Shown in pieces: positions 44,300 to 52,793 of a stretch of DNA of 64,000 bases. The DNA lies in assembly GCF_028561275.1 (NCBI RefSeq), contig NZ_JAQQTF010000002.1, positions 714,812 to 778,811 of the forward strand. Direction: 5' to 3'. Position numbers and translations under genes: made by a program. Each line of letters starts with the position of its first letter. The stretch's first letter is position 1. The notes beneath the pieces are model-generated. The model was not told where the DNA came from and searched no databases. It saw only the letters and a program-made list of their open reading frames with translations. This stretch comes from Aureisphaera galaxeae. GTDB taxonomy: Bacteria > Bacteroidota > Bacteroidia > Flavobacteriales > Flavobacteriaceae.

Positions 44300-45016
44300 A
44301 TGATAACAAAAATATATGCGGTATCTGGAATGACCTGTGAAGGTTGTAGGGAAACTGTTCAGAAAAAAATAGGAGCAGTGGACGGGGTTACCTCGGTCAC
44401 GGTCGACTTGAAAAAAGGGAAGGCTATCGTAGCTTCCCATGATATGCTCGATATTGCCAAGCTCCAGACCACACTGGGAACGAAATATCAAATTTCACCT
44501 ATGGCGGCGTTGTCCTCAGATACAGCATCGCCTTCGAAATTGAGACAATTAAGGCCCTTGCTGCTCATCTTCGTTTACTTGGTGGTTGCCGTGGTATTGC
44601 TCAATTATAAGGAAGGAAATTTTGCTAGTTCCATGTTGGATTTTATGGGCTTGTTCTTTATCGTCTTTAGTTTTTTCAAACTATTGGACTTAAAGGGATT
44701 CCCGCCCAGTTTTAGCATGTATGATCCTTTAGCAAAGGCACTTCCTTTGTACGGGTGGATCTATCCCTTTCTAGAAATAGGACTCGGCATCATGTTCCTG
44801 CTTCGATGGGAAGTAAAGATCGCACTCTATGCCACCATTGTTCTCTTGGGCATTACCACCATAGGGGTACTTAGAACCTTGCTCGATAAACGGAAAATAA
44901 AGTGTGCTTGCTTGGGGACAGCACTCAACCTGCCCATGACCGAGGCCACCTTTATCGAGAATACCTTGATGATCGCCATGGCGATATTCATGTTGTTAAA
45001 TCCAACTGCCTTATGA
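44300..45016 (+). CDS. HMA domain fused to MauE/DoxX-like membrane protein
   Basis: A 238-residue fusion. Residues 1-70 are a heavy-metal-associated domain with the metal pair Cys13/Cys16 (SGMTCEGCRETVQKK). The rest has four membrane helices of the MauE/DoxX type (LLLIFVYLVVAVVLLNYKEG, FMGLFFIVFSFFKLLDLKGF, WIYPFLEIGLGIMFLLRW) and a Cys pair in IKCACLGTALNLPM. This layout suggests passing a soft metal ion or reducing equivalents across the inner membrane. The stop overlaps the next gene start (ATGA). Confidence 0.88.
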   Translation: MITKIYAVSGMTCEGCRETVQKKIGAVDGVTSVTVDLKKGKAIVASHDMLDIAKLQTTLGTKYQISPMAALSSDTASPSKLRQLRPLLLIFVYLVVAVVLLNYKEGNFASSMLDFMGLFFIVFSFFKLLDLKGFPPSFSMYDPLAKALPLYGWIYPFLEIGLGIMFLLRWEVKIALYATIVLLGITTIGVLRTLLDKRKIKCACLGTALNLPMTEATFIENTLMIAMAIFMLLNPTAL

Positions 45017-47277
45017 GAAAGTGGTTATTAGCATTGATCTTGTTCCCCGTTGTAGCAACGGCACAGGATCGACTGGAAGGTAGGATATTGGATGGCGCTA
45101 GCAATTCTGGAGAAGGCTTGTTTGGAGCCAATGTGGTTTGGTTAAATACAGACATAGGAGCGGTAACGGATGTTGATGGAAGTTTCAGTATTCCCTATGA
45201 CTCTTCCTATTCACAATTGGTTATTAGTTACGTTGGCTATGAGACCGAAACCATAACGGTTTCGGGTAACCAGCGTATTGAACATACACTTCAGGCCAGT
45301 AATGACTTGGATGAGGTTACAGTTTCTGCACGAAAGAAGGCGTCCGCAAGATCCTTCTTGAAAGCGGAAAATACCATTTTGGTGAGCAGCGATGAATTGT
45401 TAAAAGCCGCTTGCTGTAACCTTTCGGAGAGTTTTGAAACCAATCCGTCCATCGATGTAAATTTTGCCAATGCCGTAAGCGGAACACGGCAGATTAGAAT
45501 GCTAGGTCTGGAGAGCCCTAATATTTTGATCGCTACGGAGAATATTCCCTCCATTCGTGGTGCTGCTCAGGCGTATGGGCTTAGCTTTATTCCAGGAACA
45601 TGGGTGGAGAGCATTCAGATTACAAAAGGGGCGGGTAGCGTGGTGAATGGCTTCGAGAGTATTGCCGGGCAGATCAATGCCGAATTGCAAAAACCTACCA
45701 AGGACTTTTCTTTCTATCAAAATTTATACACCGCCAATAGTGGTAGAAACGAACTCAATACTCACCTGAATACAAAGGTGAGCGACAAATGGGATGCCGG
45801 TTTTTACCTGCATGGAAATCTTAGGGATGGACATCACGATAGGAACGATGATAATTTTCTCGATATGCCTACGGGAAAGCAAATTAATTTGATGAATCGT
45901 TGGCAATACACGAATCCAGAAAAAGGGTTGGTGAGTTTTATCAATTTTAGATATATGGATGACCTGAATGAATCTGGGCAAATACATTCGAATTCAGACG
46001 ATGGGGATACCGGAGGTCATGGTCATGGAGGATCGGATTCTAATTCGCTACTTTGGAGAAGCGAAATAGAAACCCAGCGATTCGATGTTTCTGCCAAATT
46101 AGGGTGGGTAAATCCTAGTGTTCCGTATCAAAGCCTAGGTGTGCAGACTGCTTTTAGTTGGCACAATCAGGATTCTTACTTTGGGTTGAATGAATACGAT
46201 ATTACCCATGCGAGTTTCTATGGAAATGCCCTCTACAATACCATCATTAGCGATTCACGTCATAAGGTGAAAGCTGGCGTCAGTTTTACCTACGATCAAT
46301 ATGACGAAGATGTGAATGAAACCACCTATGAACGCACTGAAAATTCGGTGGGAGGATTTTTTGAATATTCTTACGACAATTTGGATGCTCTTACGCTTCA
46401 AGCAGGAATACGGGTAGACAATCATAATCGTTTGGGCTTCTTTGTGACACCCCGTTTGCATGTAAAGTACACGCCCTGGGAGAAATCGGCCTTCCGACTT
46501 TCTGCGGGAAGCGGAAGAAGAAGTGCCAATATTTTTACTGAAAATCAGAAGTTGTTTGCCAGCAATAGGAACATCAATATTTTGGATACCGATGGAAAGA
46601 TTTATGGTTTGGACCCTGAAGTTGCCTGGAACTACGGATTTTCCTATTTGCAAGGATTCAATCTATTGGGAAGAAAGGCAGATGTCACTTTCGATTTTTA
46701 CCGAACCGATTTTCAGAATCAGGTAGTGGTCGATTGGGAGAATCCGCAAAATGTGCGATTCTACAATCTAAGGGGGGAGAGCTTTGCGAATTCCTTTCAA
46801 GTAGAATTTAATTACACTCCTTTTGAGCGATTCGATCTTCGTACGGCCTACAAGTACTATGATATACAGACAGATTATTTGTCGGGTAGATTGGAACGCC
46901 CATTAACACCTAAGAATCGAGTATTTGCCAATGCAGGCTATGAGACAGCTAAAAGTGAACAAGGGGCGCAGTGGAAGTTCGATGCGACCTTCAATTGGTT
47001 AGATTCGCAGCGGTATCCGTCTACAGCGACAAGTCCAGAGTTTTTCCAACTGTCCGAACGCACTCCAACTGTAAGTACGCTGAATGCTCAGGTAACCAAA
47101 GTTTTTTCTCCCCGTTTTGAAGTATATTTGGGCGGAGAGAATATTACAGATGTAAGGCAGGACCAGCCTATTGTAAATGCAGAAAATCCTTTTGCAACCT
47201 ATTTCGATACTACCTTTGTTTATGGTCCGATATTTGGTAGTATGTATTATGCCGGGTTGCGCTATAAAATTCAATAA
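45013..47277 (+). CDS. TonB-dependent outer-membrane receptor (second), metal-type
   Basis: A 754-residue receptor with signal peptide (MRKWLLALILFPVVATAQ), a carboxypeptidase-like domain (20-100), plug (110-240) and barrel ending AGLRYKIQ. The plug contains a vicinal Cys pair, Cys134-Cys135 in LLKAACCNLSES, and a barrel loop near 332-340 is His-rich (TGGHGHGG), both suited to binding copper or zinc. The start overlaps the stop of the HMA-MauE gene. It works with the adjacent HMA proteins in metal uptake or sensing. Confidence 0.92.
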   Translation: MRKWLLALILFPVVATAQDRLEGRILDGASNSGEGLFGANVVWLNTDIGAVTDVDGSFSIPYDSSYSQLVISYVGYETETITVSGNQRIEHTLQASNDLDEVTVSARKKASARSFLKAENTILVSSDELLKAACCNLSESFETNPSIDVNFANAVSGTRQIRMLGLESPNILIATENIPSIRGAAQAYGLSFIPGTWVESIQITKGAGSVVNGFESIAGQINAELQKPTKDFSFYQNLYTANSGRNELNTHLNTKVSDKWDAGFYLHGNLRDGHHDRNDDNFLDMPTGKQINLMNRWQYTNPEKGLVSFINFRYMDDLNESGQIHSNSDDGDTGGHGHGGSDSNSLLWRSEIETQRFDVSAKLGWVNPSVPYQSLGVQTAFSWHNQDSYFGLNEYDITHASFYGNALYNTIISDSRHKVKAGVSFTYDQYDEDVNETTYERTENSVGGFFEYSYDNLDALTLQAGIRVDNHNRLGFFVTPRLHVKYTPWEKSAFRLSAGSGRRSANIFTENQKLFASNRNINILDTDGKIYGLDPEVAWNYGFSYLQGFNLLGRKADVTFDFYRTDFQNQVVVDWENPQNVRFYNLRGESFANSFQVEFNYTPFERFDLRTAYKYYDIQTDYLSGRLERPLTPKNRVFANAGYETAKSEQGAQWKFDATFNWLDSQRYPSTATSPEFFQLSERTPTVSTLNAQVTKVFSPRFEVYLGGENITDVRQDQPIVNAENPFATYFDTTFVYGPIFGSMYYAGLRYKIQ

Positions 47278-47278
47278 G

Positions 47279-47647
47279 ATGAAAAAAATAATTGCAATTG
47301 TTTTGGTTTTAATGACCACGGGACTTATGGCCCAAGATAAAAATGCGAAAGCCTCCTTAGATGTAGACGGCGTTTGTATGATGTGTAAAAAACGTATCGA
47401 ATTGGCCTCATTAAAGACAAAAGGGGTTAAGTCTGCCGTTTGGAATTTGGAGACCCACGAGTTGAAGCTCATTTTCGATGAGCGCAAGACCGACCTTAAA
47501 GCCATACAAGAGAACATCGCAGCTGTTGGGCATGATACCCAAGAAATAAAAGCGACCGATGAAGCCTATAACACCGTTCATGAGTGCTGTCGTTACCGAG
47601 ATGAAAAGATCAGGGATGATCATGAAGATGGAGACGGAGGCCGCTAG
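47279..47647 (+). CDS. Secreted heavy-metal-associated (HMA) domain protein
   Basis: A 122-residue protein with a signal peptide (MKKIIAIVLVLMTTGLMAQ) and one HMA domain with metal-binding Cys33/Cys36 (VDGVCMMCKKRIE). The C-terminal tail contains another CC pair (TVHECCRYRD) and an acidic-His end (DDHEDGDGG). The ATG overlaps the end of the receptor gene (TAAGATG), 1 base after the stop. It should be a periplasmic metallochaperone taking metal from the receptor. Confidence 0.88.
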   Translation: MKKIIAIVLVLMTTGLMAQDKNAKASLDVDGVCMMCKKRIELASLKTKGVKSAVWNLETHELKLIFDERKTDLKAIQENIAAVGHDTQEIKATDEAYNTVHECCRYRDEKIRDDHEDGDGGR

Positions 47648-47672
47648 TTAGAAGTCAATACCAAAGATAACT

Positions 47673-47703
47673 GCCCATAGGATGCAATCTTATGGGCTTT
47701 TTT
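47673..47703 (+). terminator. Rho-independent terminator after the metal-handling genes
   Basis: GCCCATA (47673-47679) pairs with TATGGGC (47691-47697), then six T. It closes the HYC_CC_PP - HMA - receptor - HMA unit. Confidence 0.8.
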
Positions 47704-47731
47704 GTACTTTCGGGTTTCTAATGAACCAACC

Positions 47732-48436
47732 ATGCGTATACTATTTCTTTTATGTCTTGTCTTATTTTATGGGTGTGCCAAGGAGGTAGAGCCCACTCCC
47801 GAAGCACTTATTGATCAAAGCATTCAGGTCCATGGCGGATGGGAAGGGTATGAAAACCTAGATGCCATAGAGATTCGTAAACTTGTGAAACTTTTCGATG
47901 AAAATGGGTATTTAGAATCCCAGGATCGGCAGTATCAAAATTTTACCAAAGTACCGAGATATAAAACCCGTATTCACGGTATTTGGGGTGGAGCGGTTCG
48001 TGAAATATCCTACGATGGGAGCGAAGTGTTTACATCTATAAATGATTCCATAGTACAGGATTCCATCACATCCCAAACAGCCCTGAAGACCATTCAATCC
48101 GCCGAATTTGTATTTTTTCAACCCTTTAAATTAAGGGATTCCAATGCGCAAATGGAATATGTAGGCAAGCGAGTGTTGTTTGACACCATTCCTGTTTCTG
48201 AAATTAAAGTGAACTACTCCAATTCTAAAGATACTTGGTGGTTTTACTTTGATGAAGGGAATCGCTGTGTAGCCAATAAAGTGCTGCACAATGGACGTTA
48301 CAGCTTGATTGAAAATCTAGAATTCCAAGAATACAAAGGATTGCTGCTTCACAAACACCGCAAAAGCTATTTCGTAGATTCTTTACTGAACAAACAGTAC
48401 TTGCGTGCAGAGTATTTTTATGATGTGGTTAATTAG
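47732..48436 (+). CDS. DUF6503-like lipoprotein
   Basis: A 234-residue lipoprotein (MRILFLLCLVLFYGC, lipobox Cys15). The body is an outer-membrane-lipoprotein-sorting-like beta fold: LIDQSIQVHGGWEGYENLDA, then alternating beta strands (RYKTRIHGIWGGAVREISYD) and LLLHKHRKSYFVDSLL. This resembles Bacteroidota DUF6503 proteins, whose role is unknown, possibly lipid or lipoprotein carriage. The start is the ATG at 47732, which opens the lipobox signal. It lies after the metal-cluster terminator. Confidence 0.72.
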   Translation: MRILFLLCLVLFYGCAKEVEPTPEALIDQSIQVHGGWEGYENLDAIEIRKLVKLFDENGYLESQDRQYQNFTKVPRYKTRIHGIWGGAVREISYDGSEVFTSINDSIVQDSITSQTALKTIQSAEFVFFQPFKLRDSNAQMEYVGKRVLFDTIPVSEIKVNYSNSKDTWWFYFDEGNRCVANKVLHNGRYSLIENLEFQEYKGLLLHKHRKSYFVDSLLNKQYLRAEYFYDVVN

Positions 48437-48464
48437 TCTATAGACTATAGTCCATAGTCGATAG
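48437..48464. repeat. Degenerate 7-base-period array (TCTATAG type)
   Basis: Four consecutive heptamers, TCTATAG, ACTATAG, TCCATAG and TCGATAG, share the ATAG core in strict 7-base phase, directly after a stop codon and between convergent genes. A similar array (GCTTTAA type) lies before groEL at 55215-55242. Confidence 0.6.
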
Positions 48465-48476
48465 TTGATGATCCCT

Positions 48477-49187
48477 TCATTTTAGGGTTCGTTTTCCTTC
48501 TACGGTGATCAGGGAACCTTCGGCTAGCATCACCGATTTGGGTGTTTCCTCATTTAGGAATTGAAAGGTGTCGCCATAGGTCGCACCGAAATCGACATCT
48601 ATATCATAATTTTTCACCTCATACTGCTGCCATTTGGGATGAGTCACTTCATATTCTGTAGTGGTAGTGTCATTCTTTTTGGTGTATCCCCAATAATGTT
48701 CGGTAATGAATTCGGTTTCACTACCCTCTTCGATAAGACTCAATTCCCGTTCGGCTTCTACAGAGAACTTTTGCCATTGTTTAGCCACTTTCCAAGCGTA
48801 TGAGACTTGACGGGAAGATTCGTTTTCCGTCCAAGTATGCTTCATTTTATGGGTGGCATAATGTTCGCCATACAGGGTGTTGGCAACAAAAGTAATGGCA
48901 TGCTTGGGAACAATTTCCTTGATGAATACAACGCCTCTTTTCCACTCAGCGCCATCCTTATACTTCACATAAAACCGCAGGTTCACTTCTTCAAAATTTA
49001 CATGAAACGGAATCTTTACACCAAGCATTTTGGTGTTCAAGAACATAAAGCCTACAAGGCTCACATAGTTTGTTCCGTTCCAAGTATCCAATTCGGTTCC
49101 GTGTGGGACATAGGGTTTCAATAGAGCAGGATCTACTTCGTAGTTGGCCATGGCCAATTTTCGCCATTCAGCTTTTAGGAAACTCAT
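48477..49187 (-). CDS. DUF2071 family protein (YqjF-like)
   Basis: A 236-residue protein of the DUF2071 family: LKAEWRKLAMANYEVDPALL at the start, then NYVSLVGFMFLNTKMLGVKI, FHVNFEEVNLRFYVKY, RGVVFIKEIVPKHAITFVAN, and ITEHYWGYTKKNDTTT. This acetoacetate-decarboxylase-like beta fold has no assigned reaction. It overlaps the GNAT gene by 4 bases and is the last gene of a nine-gene run. Confidence 0.88.
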   Translation of the reverse strand: MSFLKAEWRKLAMANYEVDPALLKPYVPHGTELDTWNGTNYVSLVGFMFLNTKMLGVKIPFHVNFEEVNLRFYVKYKDGAEWKRGVVFIKEIVPKHAITFVANTLYGEHYATHKMKHTWTENESSRQVSYAWKVAKQWQKFSVEAERELSLIEEGSETEFITEHYWGYTKKNDTTTTEYEVTHPKWQQYEVKNYDIDVDFGATYGDTFQFLNEETPKSVMLAEGSLITVEGKRTLK

Positions 49188-49732
49188 GGCTTTAGGGAAT
49201 TTTTGAAATCCTCCTCATGAATTCTGTAGACGTAAACATCCATGTCGTAGTAGGTGGTTTGTTTTTCCCTTCTCATTCCATTGCGTTCGGCCACTTTTAT
49301 TGAAGGGGTATTTTCGAGATCGATAATGGAAATGATAGAAGTTGTCAATTGGTTTTCGAAGGCTAATTTTTTAAAGAATTGTGCTGCTTCTGAGGCATAC
49401 CCTTTTCCCCAGAATTCGGGAAGTAAGTGGTATCCTATTTCCAATTCTTCTATGTCGTCCACCTTTTGAGCCAAAAGACCGCATTGCCCTATGAGTTGGC
49501 CCGATTCCTTTTCAATGAGCGCCTGTAAGCCATATCTACTTTCTGCATACCGTTTCAATTGGAAATCGATCCACTCTTGCGATTTCTCTGGGCTCAATTT
49601 CCATTCTATAGGAAAATAGGCCGTAGCCTCTTCGTCCATGATATAAGGAATCCATGGCTCCACATCCTCATTCGTTAATGGGCGGATGATAAGGCGTTCG
49701 GTTTCTCTTGTCTCTAGGTACTTTGGCCACAT
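49184..49732 (-). CDS. GNAT family N-acetyltransferase
   Basis: A 182-residue RimJ/RimL-like acetyltransferase: LETRETERLIIRPLTNEDVE at the start, CoA-binding motif EFWGKGYASEAAQFFKKLAF and IISIIDLENTPSIKVAERNG. The substrate is unknown; such enzymes acetylate protein N-termini or small amines. It is coupled to the following DUF2071 gene and lies 31 bases after a small membrane protein gene. Confidence 0.9.
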   Translation of the reverse strand: MWPKYLETRETERLIIRPLTNEDVEPWIPYIMDEEATAYFPIEWKLSPEKSQEWIDFQLKRYAESRYGLQALIEKESGQLIGQCGLLAQKVDDIEELEIGYHLLPEFWGKGYASEAAQFFKKLAFENQLTTSIISIIDLENTPSIKVAERNGMRREKQTTYYDMDVYVYRIHEEDFKNSLKP

Positions 49733-49762
49733 GATTAATGCGTTTTGGTTAGTAAAATTAAC

Positions 49763-50194
49763 TTATTTCAACTTTTCTTGCGATGCTAATTGAAGTAAGG
49801 CTACCAAGTATTCCGCACTTGTAGTTTCAAATTTGCTGTTCAGTAGGTCGCAATCTTTTTGTTCAATTTTTCGAATTTTAAGCTTTTTGCAAGCATCGTC
49901 TATTAGAATATCAATATCGGACTCATCAATTTTATATAACCTGAAAACATCATCTTCGGGATGCATGTTGAAATTGTCAAGCATTAGCCAACTTTTCAAT
50001 TCGTCATGGATCAATTCCGCATGTTTAGGGTCGTATCCTTTTTCTTTCAATAAAGAGATATATTCATATTTCATTAAGGGTTTTCGATTGTCCTGTACTT
50101 CTTTAAGTTGTCGTTTCCAACTCCAATCTAAAATGCGTCCCCAAATAACGAGTATAAAAATGATTCCCCCTATAATAAACCATGCTTTATGCAT
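49763..50194 (-). CDS. Single-helix membrane protein of unknown function
   Basis: A 143-residue protein with one N-terminal helix (AWFIIGGIIFILVIWGRIL) and a cytoplasmic helical body (YISLLKEKGYDPKHAELIHD, then DNFNMHPEDDVFRLYKIDES). The latter is faintly like small DUF1493/acyl-carrier-like domains, but no Ser attachment motif is clear. It overlaps the upstream mtnN by 8 bases. No function assigned. Confidence 0.65.
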   Translation of the reverse strand: MHKAWFIIGGIIFILVIWGRILDWSWKRQLKEVQDNRKPLMKYEYISLLKEKGYDPKHAELIHDELKSWLMLDNFNMHPEDDVFRLYKIDESDIDILIDDACKKLKIRKIEQKDCDLLNSKFETTSAEYLVALLQLASQEKLK

Positions 50195-50927
50195 TCAAAA
50201 ATGAGATTAAGATTCCATGGGTATAAACCGTTGCGACTTCCTTAACAAATGCCTGAAAATCGATCGTGGCATTGTCATCAGCTGCGTCTGAAATGGTTCT
50301 GATTAAAGCAAAGGGAATGTTGTAGTCTGAACAAACCTGTGCTACGGCAGCTCCCTCCATTTCTACGCACAATAGATCCGGCAGCAGTTGTTTTATATGC
50401 TCAGCATCTTTAGCATCCGATATGAATCGATCCCCACTTGCAATGGCGCCTTCCATGATCTTGGGATGATGAATTTTGAAGGTCTCTTTCGTGGCTTCAT
50501 CAATCGTATTGCTTTCCAGGAAAGAGATGGCAGCACTCTTTAATTGATTTCGAAGGTCTTCATCGGTTTCAAAATAAGAGGTATGCACCAATGGAATTTC
50601 GAATTGCGGAAAGATAGGACGGGCATCCATATCGTGCTGATACAATTTTGTACCGATGACTATATCGCCCACATTCAATCGTGGATCTAATGCTCCAGCC
50701 ACTCCTGAAAATAGGATGCGATCTACTTTGTGTTCTATAATAAGATGGGTTGCCGTAGTGGCGGAAGCTACTTTTCCCCAACGGGAAAATACGAGTACTA
50801 CCTCATGGCCCCAAAGCATACCCGAATAATAGGTTCGGTTTCCCTTTTCTTGGGTGGAAGTAATGTCCATAACTTCTAGGAGGGATTCCATTTCCTCCAA
50901 CATAGCGCTCATGATGCCAGTTTTCAT
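50187..50927 (-). CDS. mtnN: 5'-methylthioadenosine/S-adenosylhomocysteine nucleosidase
   Basis: A 246-residue nucleosidase. Catalytic Glu12 (GIMSAMLEEMESL), the glycine-rich ribose loop (FSGVAGALDPRLNVGDIVIG), the substrate loop (VEMEGAAVAQVC) and the catalytic Asp region (IRTISDAADDNA) are all there. It cleaves MTA and SAH to adenine and a thioribose, keeping methyl-transfer inhibitors low. It lies within a nine-gene run, 6 bases after the DUF4844 gene. Confidence 0.93.
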   Translation of the reverse strand: MKTGIMSAMLEEMESLLEVMDITSTQEKGNRTYYSGMLWGHEVVLVFSRWGKVASATTATHLIIEHKVDRILFSGVAGALDPRLNVGDIVIGTKLYQHDMDARPIFPQFEIPLVHTSYFETDEDLRNQLKSAAISFLESNTIDEATKETFKIHHPKIMEGAIASGDRFISDAKDAEHIKQLLPDLLCVEMEGAAVAQVCSDYNIPFALIRTISDAADDNATIDFQAFVKEVATVYTHGILISFLNA

Positions 50928-50933
50928 ACTCTT

Positions 50934-51368
50934 TTAGTTGATATTGAACCCATAATAAAACCTGTTGATCTGCCCTTGAGAGCTTTGAAGGCCTACAATA
51001 TCCATAACCTCTTTAAAGTAGAGGCATATACGTTCCCGATCTTCGGAATCGAAACCTAGTTCAAGCTCAGGGAACCTCTCAAGTCCTATTTTAATGGCTT
51101 CTTGGTATTGTTCTTCGGTAGGTGTTTCGGAGTTCGCAATTTTCTGGAAGTCCTTAGCAACTTCATTTATTTTTTGTGAAAGAATAGGACGTAAAGACTC
51201 TTCCGAAATTCCCGGGTAGGCGCTTTCCACTAAGAATTTATCCTTTGACAAGAATTCTTCGAATAACTGATCAGCGTTTTCGGGAGTTTCCATAAGTGTT
51301 TGCTTTTTTGCAGATTGATTGCACGAAATCCCTATGAATAACAATAAAAGCAGTGATAGTTTATTCAT
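50934..51368 (-). CDS. DUF4844 lipoprotein
   Basis: A 144-residue lipoprotein (LLLLFIGISC). The mature part has the DUF4844 pattern: YPGISEESLRPILSQKINEV, EAIKIGLERFPELELGFDSE and DRERICLYFKEVMDIVGLQS. An all-helical domain of unknown function. It overlaps the preceding cREC gene by 8 bases, which points to coupled translation. Confidence 0.82.
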   Translation of the reverse strand: MNKLSLLLLLFIGISCNQSAKKQTLMETPENADQLFEEFLSKDKFLVESAYPGISEESLRPILSQKINEVAKDFQKIANSETPTEEQYQEAIKIGLERFPELELGFDSEDRERICLYFKEVMDIVGLQSSQGQINRFYYGFNIN

Positions 51369-51702
51369 TACTTTTCAAATAATTGATGTAATTCGTCAGT
51401 AACCCTCTTATCTGTTCGGCGGCTACAGGATTGGCAGAATGCACTTTGAATTCTAAATTCCTTAGATCGAGACCCGATTCGTATACCAGCCATTTGGCTG
51501 CGGCGTATCCATCTGGAGCGACTTCGCCTTCTTTGTTCAAACCCAAATCATTATCAAAACTGATGAATGGGGGAAGGCCATGGGTTTCGATATATTTTAC
51601 AAAAGCATCATACGTTCGTACGATGTCGAACTCGGCTTCCATAGCCTTGTCATACACCATTTCGATGGTTCTAATGTCGTCTAGAAACAGTTTTTTCTTC
51701 AA
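51361..51702 (-). CDS. Predicted cyclic-phosphate-processing receiver-domain protein (cREC)
   Basis: A 113-residue stand-alone receiver-like fold. KLFLDDIRTIE holds the acidic pair Asp8-Asp9, FISFDNDLGLN holds Asp50 and Asp52, and FKVHSANPVAAEQIRG places His88 and Asn91 where signalling receivers have Lys/Thr. These features match the cREC family, which comparative genomics links to processing of cyclic phosphates in RNA repair; activity is predicted only. The start is TTG (KKKLFL follows). It is 6 bases after TPM and overlaps DUF4844. Confidence 0.82.
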   Translation of the reverse strand: MKKKLFLDDIRTIEMVYDKAMEAEFDIVRTYDAFVKYIETHGLPPFISFDNDLGLNKEGEVAPDGYAAAKWLVYESGLDLRNLEFKVHSANPVAAEQIRGLLTNYINYLKSNE

Positions 51703-51708
51703 AATAGG

Positions 51709-52284
51709 TTATTTCCAATGTTGTAATAGTTCATCTAAGGCTACCTCAATTCCATCGTAATAATTGCCTTCCCTAAAGTAGGGCAGCATGGTTTTATCGA
51801 TCACTGCTTGGCAGATGGAGTCGGTCAATACATTTTCGGTTCCATAGCCTGTTGAAATTCGGACCATTCTCAATTCTTTGCATAGTACAATTAAAAGTCC
51901 ATTGTCCGAATCCGCTTTCCCCACACCCCATTCATTACCGAGGTCTTTTGCATAATCATTAATGTCCTCGTAGGGTGCTAAAGAGGCTATTGTAACGACA
52001 GCTATTTCTCGAGTGGTTTCTTGTTCGTAGTTGGCGAGGCGTTTTTCCAGTTTTTCCGTCTGAATCGATGTGAACACCTTCTCAAAATCGGAAACATATC
52101 CCAAAGGTTCGGGGAACATTTTCGTGGCGCTACGGGCTTGAACCGATTCGTTCTGCTCCACTTCCTGCCATGCCTCATAGGAATCGCGAGCTGCCATATA
52201 GGTGCCGATGAAAGGAGCCGAATAGTAGGCAATCACGAGTAGGATTGCAATACCTCCAACGATATATAAAATTCTTTTCTTCAA
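51709..52284 (-). CDS. TPM-domain membrane-anchored protein
   Basis: A 191-residue protein with an N-terminal helix (ILYIVGGIAILLVIAYYSAP) and a TPM domain (about 65-190): YVSDFEKVFTSIQTEKLEKR, TREIAVVTIASLAPYEDIND, WGVGKADSDNGLLIVLCKEL and RISTGYGTENVLTD. TPM proteins are linked to phosphatase-like or photosystem-repair roles; the function here is unknown. Start codon TTG. It is the third gene of the run, 30 bases after the macro-domain gene. Confidence 0.85.
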   Translation of the reverse strand: MKKRILYIVGGIAILLVIAYYSAPFIGTYMAARDSYEAWQEVEQNESVQARSATKMFPEPLGYVSDFEKVFTSIQTEKLEKRLANYEQETTREIAVVTIASLAPYEDINDYAKDLGNEWGVGKADSDNGLLIVLCKELRMVRISTGYGTENVLTDSICQAVIDKTMLPYFREGNYYDGIEVALDELLQHWK

Positions 52285-52314
52285 TTCTAGTTTAGTTATA
52301 CTATTTCTGTCCTT

Positions 52315-52788
52315 CTATCCAAAATCGTAAACGGTTGTACCCACTTTAGAAGCTATTAAACTATCCATGATCAAGGGTTCTATATGCTCCCATTTTCCTC
52401 CCGCCAATCCACAGCCTATACGTGGCATATGAACGGAAGCATTAAGTGAAACGGCTTTTTCAGCTACTTGTGTTAGGCCTTTAGCTACTGCATCATAACG
52501 AATGGGAGGGTTCCCGTTTTCATCTTTGCGTATTTTGTGTTGACCAATAAGATTGGCAATCCATAGATCATTTGCTACTTGAACAAATTGCACCGCTCCT
52601 AATTCAAAACCCTCCTGACTTTTATGCCACTCGCGATAGCGTTGTTCGGGTTCGGGCCATTTTCTAGAAAGTGCCATGACAAATCCTTTTCCCCATCCCC
52701 CAATATCATTACATATATGAACAATGATTTTGTTTCCCTCAGTTTGAGGATTTGTAGCATCTCCGATAATGTAATTAATGGTTTTCAT
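52315..52788 (-). CDS. Macro-domain protein, Poa1p-like ADP-ribose-1''-phosphate processing type
   Basis: A 157-residue macro domain. The ADP-ribose-binding elements are visible: IIVHICNDIGGWGKGFVMAL (with the Asn-Asp and Gly-rich loop), SRKWPEPEQRYREWHKSQ and MPRIGCGLAGGKWEHIEPLI. The pattern is closest to the Poa1p-type, whose yeast member removes the phosphate from ADP-ribose-1''-phosphate, a by-product of RNA-ligase repair. Two genes downstream is the predicted cyclic-phosphate-processing receiver. Confidence 0.87.
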   Translation of the reverse strand: MKTINYIIGDATNPQTEGNKIIVHICNDIGGWGKGFVMALSRKWPEPEQRYREWHKSQEGFELGAVQFVQVANDLWIANLIGQHKIRKDENGNPPIRYDAVAKGLTQVAEKAVSLNASVHMPRIGCGLAGGKWEHIEPLIMDSLIASKVGTTVYDFG

Positions 52789-52793
52789 TGAAC

